From contig JAESTB010000415.1 of the NCBI GenBank assembly GCA_016763815.1, positions 1-6,407 on the forward strand: 6,407 nucleotides of DNA, written 5' to 3'. This DNA is from Arenicella sp. Lineage in GTDB: Bacteria > Pseudomonadota > Gammaproteobacteria > Arenicellales > Arenicellaceae. Of this stretch, positions 5,672 to 6,407 are shown piece by piece. The notes below the pieces were generated by a model, which saw only the letters and a program-made list of their open reading frames with translations, ran no database searches and was not told the DNA's origin. Position 1 is the stretch's first letter. Each line of letters starts with the position of its first letter. The position numbers and the translations under genes are program-made.

Positions 5672-6407
5672 AGTCTACAGCCCCTTGGGTGATTTTGTTC
5701 GTGAGTGCAGCCGTTGTGCTAGCGGCTTGGTTGTATCTCACTGAAGAGTACCAAACCCAAGTTTGGACTGGTGAGGGCAAGCAGGCTAAGCTTAATCCTT
5801 ATTTGGCCGCGCAACATTTCCTTGAAGGCCGTGGGCTAAGCGTCGCTAGCGACAACGAGCAACTCGATTTCTCGACAATACCCACCAGTGACCTAGTCTT
5901 TTTATCGAAGGTCGATAGCATGTTGGTGTCGCAAACTCAGGTAGACGCGGCCCTTGATTGGGTGTCTCGCGGCGGTTACTTATTGGTCGGTGTTGCGCAA
6001 GAAATAGCAGGCCATGCGTCAATACTAAAAGAATTCGACATAGAGCCTGAATACCAAGACGTAGAAATAGCCGAGGCGTTTTTAGACGATGACGGTGACC
6101 CCATGAGCGCGAGCGAGCGTATGGAAGAAGTCAATAGAAAGATAGAGGAGCGCCGCGCAGAAGAAAAGCGGCGCGATTCGGAGGGTTTAGACCCGCAAGA
6201 AGAAGTGCTTGAAAAACCAGTCGAGCTAAATGAAGACGACACATTTGAAGCGCAAATATTTGATTTATTGAATGTCGATTACGCGCATGAATTTTATCGT
6301 ATGCCAATTAGCGATGATGGCGAGGAACTCTATCTTGCCGCGCTGGATCGCATCGTGTTATCTCACCCGTTGGTCTATGGTGATTTTGATGCAGAACATA
6401 GCGATGA
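5668..6407 (+). CDS. DUF4350 domain protein, 3' truncated by the window end (first 246 codons)
   Basis: The ATG at 5668 overlaps the DUF4129 stop as ATGA and has GAGG seven bases upstream (5657-5660). Residues 7-24 form an N-terminal membrane anchor (WVILFVSAAVVLAAWLYL). Next comes the DUF4350 lead: KLNPYLAAQHFLEGRGLSV at 41-59, DLVFLSK at 75-81, VDAALDWVSRGGYLLVG at 92-108. This resembles the DUF4350 fold, related to glutamine-amidotransferase-like domains, where LxxWVxxGGxLLV recurs. A long charged segment (about 138-190) contains ERMEEVNRKIEERRAEEKRR, probably a helical or coiled insertion, before the domain appears to resume at FEAQIFDLLN. The reading frame stays open to the last base, so the C-terminus, where a second membrane helix would be expected, is not visible. 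The domain probably faces the periplasm. Its role in this locus is unknown. Confidence 0.86.
   Translation, partial: MKSTAPWVILFVSAAVVLAAWLYLTEEYQTQVWTGEGKQAKLNPYLAAQHFLEGRGLSVASDNEQLDFSTIPTSDLVFLSKVDSMLVSQTQVDAALDWVSRGGYLLVGVAQEIAGHASILKEFDIEPEYQDVEIAEAFLDDDGDPMSASERMEEVNRKIEERRAEEKRRDSEGLDPQEEVLEKPVELNEDDTFEAQIFDLLNVDYAHEFYRMPISDDGEELYLAALDRIVLSHPLVYGDFDAEHSD

Noticed and set aside
5976..6242. Reverse open frame of 88 codons, very rich in serine
   Set aside because: It is antisense to the charged segment of the DUF4350 gene; the Ser richness comes from reading Glu and Arg codons backwards.

Overview
The window reads as chromosomal DNA of a gammaproteobacterium, probably environmental or marine. 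Three things suggest this: the parE tail is close to the gammaproteobacterial ParE C-terminus, the GC content is moderate, and the RDD / SpoIIM-like / DUF4129 / DUF4350 gene order is a layout I associate with gammaproteobacteria. The genus cannot be settled from the sequence. All family assignments come from reading translated motifs; no database was searched.

Left part (1-753): the last 58 codons of parE (topoisomerase IV subunit B) are followed after one base by a gene encoding a DUF1653 domain joined to an antibiotic-biosynthesis-monooxygenase-like (ABM) domain. A perfect 12-bp hairpin with T-runs on both strands (701-728) closes this unit and also serves the convergent gene from the right.

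Middle (754-1558): a reverse-strand DUF805 membrane protein carries a C-terminal segment resembling the hydrophobic helix of a type IV pilin. It is divergent from the next unit. The 232-bp divergent intergenic region holds a near-perfect 25-bp palindrome (12-bp arms around a single base) and a weaker second inverted repeat, and is the most likely place for promoters and an operator.

Right part (1559-6407): six co-directional genes form a probable operon: a six-helix membrane protein, an RDD-family protein, a SpoIIM-like (DUF95) protein starting at TTG, a four-helix membrane protein, a DUF4129 protein with a signal peptide and one central membrane helix, and a DUF4350 protein cut by the window end. 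The last four overlap by 11, 11 and 4 bases, which indicates translational coupling. In related genomes the locus normally continues with a MoxR-type AAA+ ATPase and a DUF58 (VWA-like) protein; both would lie outside this window. The products appear to build an inner-membrane assembly with periplasmic and cytoplasmic parts. Its biochemical role is not established, and this is the closest thing here to an undescribed system. No RNA genes, insertion sequences, CRISPR arrays or other mobile elements were seen.
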